A stretch of DNA of 15,197 nucleotides from Planctomycetaceae bacterium (GTDB lineage: Bacteria > Planctomycetota > Planctomycetia > Pirellulales > PALSA-1355), in NCBI GenBank assembly GCA_005773095.1, contig SXHT01000114.1, positions 1 to 15,197 of the forward strand, written 5' to 3'. The notes below the pieces were generated by a model. The model ran no database searches and was not told the origin of the DNA. It saw only the letters and a program-made list of their open reading frames with translations. Of this stretch, positions 12,061 to 15,197 are shown piece by piece. The first letter of the stretch is position 1. The number at the start of each line of letters is the position of its first letter. The position numbers were made by a program, and so were the translations under genes.

Positions 12061-13008
12061 ATGCGCGTCATCCTCATGGGCACCGGCCCCTTCGCCGTCC
12101 CGATGGCAAGGGCCATTTATGCATCGTCGCACACGGTACCCCTGCTGGTCACTCGGCCCAGGCGCTCAGTACATGGAAAGACCCAGGCAGAAGCCAACCC
12201 CATGCGCGCGTTGGCAATATCGCACGGCACCCCGGTGTTCGATCCGGAGAGCATTAATACGCAAGAGGCCCTCGCTGAACTGGCGAAGCACAAGCCCGAC
12301 TTGTTGGTAGTTTGCGATTATGGACAGATCTTGAAGCCGGACACCCTTGCCGTCGCGCGACTCGGCGGCATCAATCTGCACGGCTCGCTGCTGCCCAAGT
12401 ATCGCGGCGCGGCGCCCATCAACTGGGCGGTATTCAACGGCGACTCGGAAACCGGAGTGACGGTCATCCACATGACGCCGCGGATCGATGCCGGCCCCGC
12501 GATCGCGCAAGCGAAACTGTCGATCGGCCCCGGCGATACCGCCGTAACGCTCGAACCAAAGCTTGCCGACTTAGGCGCTCCGCTGGTGCTCGATGCGATC
12601 AATGCAATTGCCAGCGGCGCCATTTCGCCGATCTCTCAAGACCCGTTTCCAACCGCGAAAGCTCCGCGACTGAAGAAGGAAGACGGCGCCGTCAATTGGA
12701 CTCGCACGGCGGAGCAAATTCGCAACCAAATTCGAGCCTTCGTCCCCTGGCCTAAGACGTTCACGTACTGGCATCGACCCAACGCGGAGCCGCTACGTGT
12801 GATCCTCGAATCGGCAACCGTCATTCCTGACGTATCGGGTGACGCCGGAAGCGTGATCGAAGCCGCTGGCGGCCAACTCCTCATCGGAACCGGCGTCGGC
12901 GCTCTGCGGATCGACGCGATTCAACCCTCGGGAAAGCGTGTGCTTTCCGCGGCGGAGTTTTTGCGCGGTTATCCCGTCCGGCCGGGCGAACGATTTAATA
13001 CCACTTGA
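12061..13008 (+). CDS. fmt: Methionyl-tRNA formyltransferase
   Basis: This 315-residue enzyme transfers a formyl group from 10-formyl-tetrahydrofolate to the methionine on initiator tRNA. The N-terminal Rossmann domain begins VILMGTGPFAVP. The active site is intact: GINLHGSLLPKYRGAAPINWA (103-123), with catalytic N105 and H107, and TPRIDAGP (139-146), with D143. A C-terminal domain from about 205 (APRLKKEDGAVNWTRTA onward) binds the tRNA. The length is normal. The start follows the top6A stop by seven bases without a Shine-Dalgarno, which suggests coupled translation. Its partner def lies elsewhere in the window on the other strand, so the common def-fmt operon is split here. Confidence 0.96.
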   Translation: MRVILMGTGPFAVPMARAIYASSHTVPLLVTRPRRSVHGKTQAEANPMRALAISHGTPVFDPESINTQEALAELAKHKPDLLVVCDYGQILKPDTLAVARLGGINLHGSLLPKYRGAAPINWAVFNGDSETGVTVIHMTPRIDAGPAIAQAKLSIGPGDTAVTLEPKLADLGAPLVLDAINAIASGAISPISQDPFPTAKAPRLKKEDGAVNWTRTAEQIRNQIRAFVPWPKTFTYWHRPNAEPLRVILESATVIPDVSGDAGSVIEAAGGQLLIGTGVGALRIDAIQPSGKRVLSAAEFLRGYPVRPGERFNTT

Positions 13009-13097
13009 AAACCCGGGCAAAATCCCGCTGGTCCCCAACCTCGGCGAGTGAGTAAGATAAGGAGTCTCGCGGCAAGGGATTGCAGAGGACCGGCGGC

Positions 13098-13304
13098 ATG
13101 GGGAGCTTCGATCAAACGGATCTTGCGCTTCTGGCGGTGGCAAGTTTCATTGCCGTCGTGGTGTTGGCGCGATTGATGCGCGCCCGCCGCGATCAACTGC
13201 TGATGCAGGTCCGTGATCAGATGGAACGCGAACGCGAACGCAAACTTACCGAAGAGAAACGCCAGCAAAAGGCCGCGACGAAGGCGGAACGAAAGGCTTC
13301 GTAA
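13098..13304 (+). CDS. Small single-pass membrane protein with charged tail
   Basis: This 68-residue protein has no recognised family. The start MGSFDQTD is followed by one membrane helix (about 9-28, LALLAVASFIAVVVLARLM). A highly charged helix follows (RDQMERERERKLTEEKRQQKAATKAERKA), likely a cytoplasmic coiled coil. I chose ATG 13098 because GAGG lies nine bases upstream. An in-frame TTG at 13080 would add six residues. It sits between fmt and miaB on the same strand. Such small membrane proteins often go unannotated, and the function is unknown. Confidence 0.6.
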   Translation: MGSFDQTDLALLAVASFIAVVVLARLMRARRDQLLMQVRDQMERERERKLTEEKRQQKAATKAERKAS

Positions 13305-13327
13305 GGGCAAGTCAACATCCACTAGCC

Positions 13328-13344
13328 GGAGGGCAACGCCCTCC
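13328..13344. repeat. Short hairpin between the small membrane gene and miaB
   Basis: GGAGGGC (13328-13334) and GCCCTCC (13338-13344) form a perfect 7-bp stem with loop AAC. There is no T-run, so it is a weak terminator at best. It resembles the other GC-rich intergenic hairpins in this window. Confidence 0.4.
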
Positions 13345-13400
13345 CGGCGGACAACGACACGCGCTGACTGCCGCCATCTGCCGACCGCAATTTTTCTCAC

Positions 13401-14876
13401 ATGCCCAAGCTCTACATCGAAACTGTTGGCTGCCAGATGAACCTGCTCGATAGTGAGCTGGTCGTGGCCAGTCTGCGCAAAGAGGGCTACGAGATCGTCG
13501 ACACTCCGGCCAAGGCCGATACGATCCTGTTCAACACGTGCAGCGTGCGAGCCCACGCAGAAGACAAAATCTACAGTGCCCTCGGCCGGCTGAAACACGC
13601 CAAGAAACACAACCCGCACAAAATCATCGGCGTGCTGGGCTGCATGGCGCAAAATCATCAGAAGCGGATCTTCGAGCGGGCCCCCTTCGTCGATTTGATC
13701 GTTGGCCCAGGCCAGTTGCACCAGGTGCCGGAACTGATCAGGAGGGTTGCCGCAGGCGCCGGCAGTCAGCTTGAAGTCTCACTCGATCGCAAGGCTGGCA
13801 ACCGGCGCGAGGTCGAGCAAAGCTTTGAAAGCTACGACCCATTGCGCGACCCCGAGATGCGGCCCACGCCCTTCCAGGCCTTCCTGCGGATCATGATCGG
13901 CTGCGACAAGTTCTGCACGTACTGCATCGTGCCCAAAGTCCGCGGCCCTGAACAAAGCCGGCCCGCTGCGCACGTTATCGCCGAAGCCCGCAAGCTGGCC
14001 GACGAAGGCTGCCGTGAAGTCACACTGCTCGGCCAGACCGTCAACAGCTACAGGCACCAGGCCGCCGATGGCCGGCTGTGGCGGCTTTCAGATTTACTGG
14101 AATCGCTCAGCGAAATTAGTGGCCTTGCTCGTCTGAAGTTTGTCACCAATTACCCCAAGGACATGACGGACGACCTGTTGCAAGCGGTGCGCGATCTGCC
14201 CAAGGTCTCGCCTTATCTGCACGTACCGGCGCAGAGCGGTTCGAACGCTGTGCTGCATCGCATGAAACGCGGCTACACCGTGGAAGACTATCGCGAGATG
14301 ATGGCCCGCATCCGCGAAACAGTTCCCGACGCCGCGGTCACCAGCGACTTTATCGTCGGCTTCTGCGGAGAAACCGACGAAGATTTCGAGCAAACCGTGG
14401 AGTTGGTCCGCGAATCGCGATTCAAGAACAGCTTCATCTTCAAGTACAGCGAACGCCCCGGCACGAAGGGGGCCGAGCTTTTTCCCGACGATCTGCCGGA
14501 AGAAGTGAAGAAACGGCGCAACAACGAGCTCTTGGCCATTCAGAACTCGATCAGCGAGGAAGACAACCAACCCCTGATCGGTCGCACGCTGGAAATTCTC
14601 GTCGAAGGCCCCAGCAAAAACGCGCTCAAGCAAGACCCCTCTGAAGTGGCCGGCCCAATGCAACTCACCGGCCGCACGCACGACGACCGCATTGTCGTCT
14701 TCGACGGCAATCCTCGCCAAATCGGCCAGCTTCTGCCCGTCACCATGTACGACGCCAACGCCTTCACGCTCTTCGGCGAAGTGGTCACCGAACACGTACT
14801 CCCGAAACTTTATAGCCTCGCCCAACGTCAAGCGGACCATCGCTCGACGATCTTTCGATACGGGGTGTCAACGTGA
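13401..14876 (+). CDS. miaB: tRNA methylthiotransferase MiaB
   Basis: This 491-residue radical-SAM enzyme adds a methylthio group to i6A37 in tRNAs that read UNN codons, using two 4Fe-4S clusters. The N-terminal domain has its three cluster cysteines: C11 (TVGCQMN), C47 (FNTCSVR) and C81 (LGCMAQN). The radical-SAM motif CDKFCTYC has C168, C172 and C175. The substrate region includes LLGQTVNSY, HVPAQSGSNAVLHRMKRGYT and SDFIVGFCGETDEDF. A C-terminal TRAM-like domain (about 397-460) is present. The GQTVNSY motif (N rather than the Q/E-rich variants) and the overall pattern favour MiaB over MtaB or RimO. The length is slightly above the 474 residues of the E. coli enzyme because of an extra tail. 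There is no clear Shine-Dalgarno. The stop codon overlaps the next gene's GTG. Confidence 0.96.
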   Translation: MPKLYIETVGCQMNLLDSELVVASLRKEGYEIVDTPAKADTILFNTCSVRAHAEDKIYSALGRLKHAKKHNPHKIIGVLGCMAQNHQKRIFERAPFVDLIVGPGQLHQVPELIRRVAAGAGSQLEVSLDRKAGNRREVEQSFESYDPLRDPEMRPTPFQAFLRIMIGCDKFCTYCIVPKVRGPEQSRPAAHVIAEARKLADEGCREVTLLGQTVNSYRHQAADGRLWRLSDLLESLSEISGLARLKFVTNYPKDMTDDLLQAVRDLPKVSPYLHVPAQSGSNAVLHRMKRGYTVEDYREMMARIRETVPDAAVTSDFIVGFCGETDEDFEQTVELVRESRFKNSFIFKYSERPGTKGAELFPDDLPEEVKKRRNNELLAIQNSISEEDNQPLIGRTLEILVEGPSKNALKQDPSEVAGPMQLTGRTHDDRIVVFDGNPRQIGQLLPVTMYDANAFTLFGEVVTEHVLPKLYSLAQRQADHRSTIFRYGVST

Positions 14877-15197
14877 TTGCATCCACGCTCGTTGCTCAAT
14901 GCTGCGCAAGCCTATTGCTGGCTACTGCCGTAGGTGCCGAGCCGGAGGTCACGCTGGAGTTCGACAAATAGGAATTCTTCCTCGGTGAGAACGCCGTGCT
15001 GCACTGGCGAATCCACACCGTGGATGAAGAGCCCCTGAAATTCACCGTCGGTGGCGACGGACGCACGCCGGTGGCCCAACGAGCCATTCGCTTCAAAATC
15101 GAGGCGGCCGACGCAACCGGCAAGGCAGTGCCAGATCCCTATCCAAATCCGCCGAATTTTGGCGGATTCTTCCACGACTCGGCGCTCGAACCCGACC
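14873..15197 (+). pseudogene. Secreted protein gene broken by an in-frame amber codon, cut by window edge
   Basis: A GTG at 14873 overlaps the miaB stop (GTGA) and opens a frame with a signal peptide (IASTLVAQCC, then ASLLLATAVGA) followed by EPEVTLEFDK. The frame meets TAG at 14969-14971 (codon 33), then continues open to the window edge. It reads EFFLGENAVLHWRIHTVDEEPLKF, GGDGRTPVAQRAIRFKIEA and PDPYPNPPNFGGFFHDS. I recall related secreted planctomycete proteins reading 'FDKKE[FY]FLGEN' here, so AAG (Lys) to TAG is a likely one-base change. It is a young pseudogene, a sequencing error, or a read-through case. The function of the family is unknown to me. Confidence 0.7.

Noticed and set aside
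10938..12116. 392-residue minus-strand ORF antisense to top6A
   Set aside because: The plus-strand frame holds the catalytic motifs; the antisense protein matches nothing known.
1..15197. CRISPR arrays, tRNA or rRNA genes, complete insertion sequences
   Set aside because: No regularly spaced direct repeats, cloverleaf sequences, rRNA motifs or transposase-like proteins were seen on either strand.

Overview
This 15.2 kb window looks like part of a planctomycete chromosome, probably from the Pirellulales. The evidence is a DUF1559 pseudopilin-like protein with an H-X9-DG tail, a PEP-CTERM surface protein, two small secreted proteins of a Planctomycetes type, widely spaced genes with few strong Shine-Dalgarno sites, many short GC-rich inverted repeats between genes, and a bacterial DNA topoisomerase VI.

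Layout: (1) 1-766 holds the last 24 codons of a sigma-70 factor, a strong intrinsic terminator, and a two-gene DUF433/DUF5615 toxin-antitoxin module. (2) 767-3428 is a long non-coding stretch that leads into a consensus-like promoter and a cobalamin (B12) riboswitch with a clear B12 box. The riboswitch is followed by a DUF1559 protein and a PEP-CTERM-anchored DUF4465 protein. This is the most interesting unit in the window: DUF4465 proteins are, to my recollection, linked to surface B12 capture in Bacteroidetes, so this looks like an exosortase-anchored planctomycete counterpart under B12 control. (3) 3417-3998 is peptide deformylase on the minus strand, convergent with and slightly overlapping the PEP-CTERM gene. 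(4) 4070-4163 is a cluster of GC-rich hairpins, then a membrane-anchored von Willebrand A protein and an exported tetratricopeptide-type protein whose C-terminal tail runs into repeat DNA. (5) 7300-8055 (minus strand) encodes two small secreted proteins. (6) 8427-12053 encodes both subunits of DNA topoisomerase VI (top6B and top6A), separated by an unrecognised 109-residue ORF. (7) 12061-14876 holds fmt, a small membrane protein and miaB, all on the plus strand close behind top6A. (8) The right edge has the start of a secreted-protein gene that overlaps the miaB stop codon and is broken by an in-frame amber codon.

Functional themes are translation initiation and tRNA modification (def, fmt, miaB), DNA topology (Topo VI), and a cell-surface B12-responsive operon. 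Two promoters have the -10 box exactly six bases before the ATG with nearly identical sequence, which suggests leaderless mRNAs. All family assignments come from reading motifs by eye; no database search was run.
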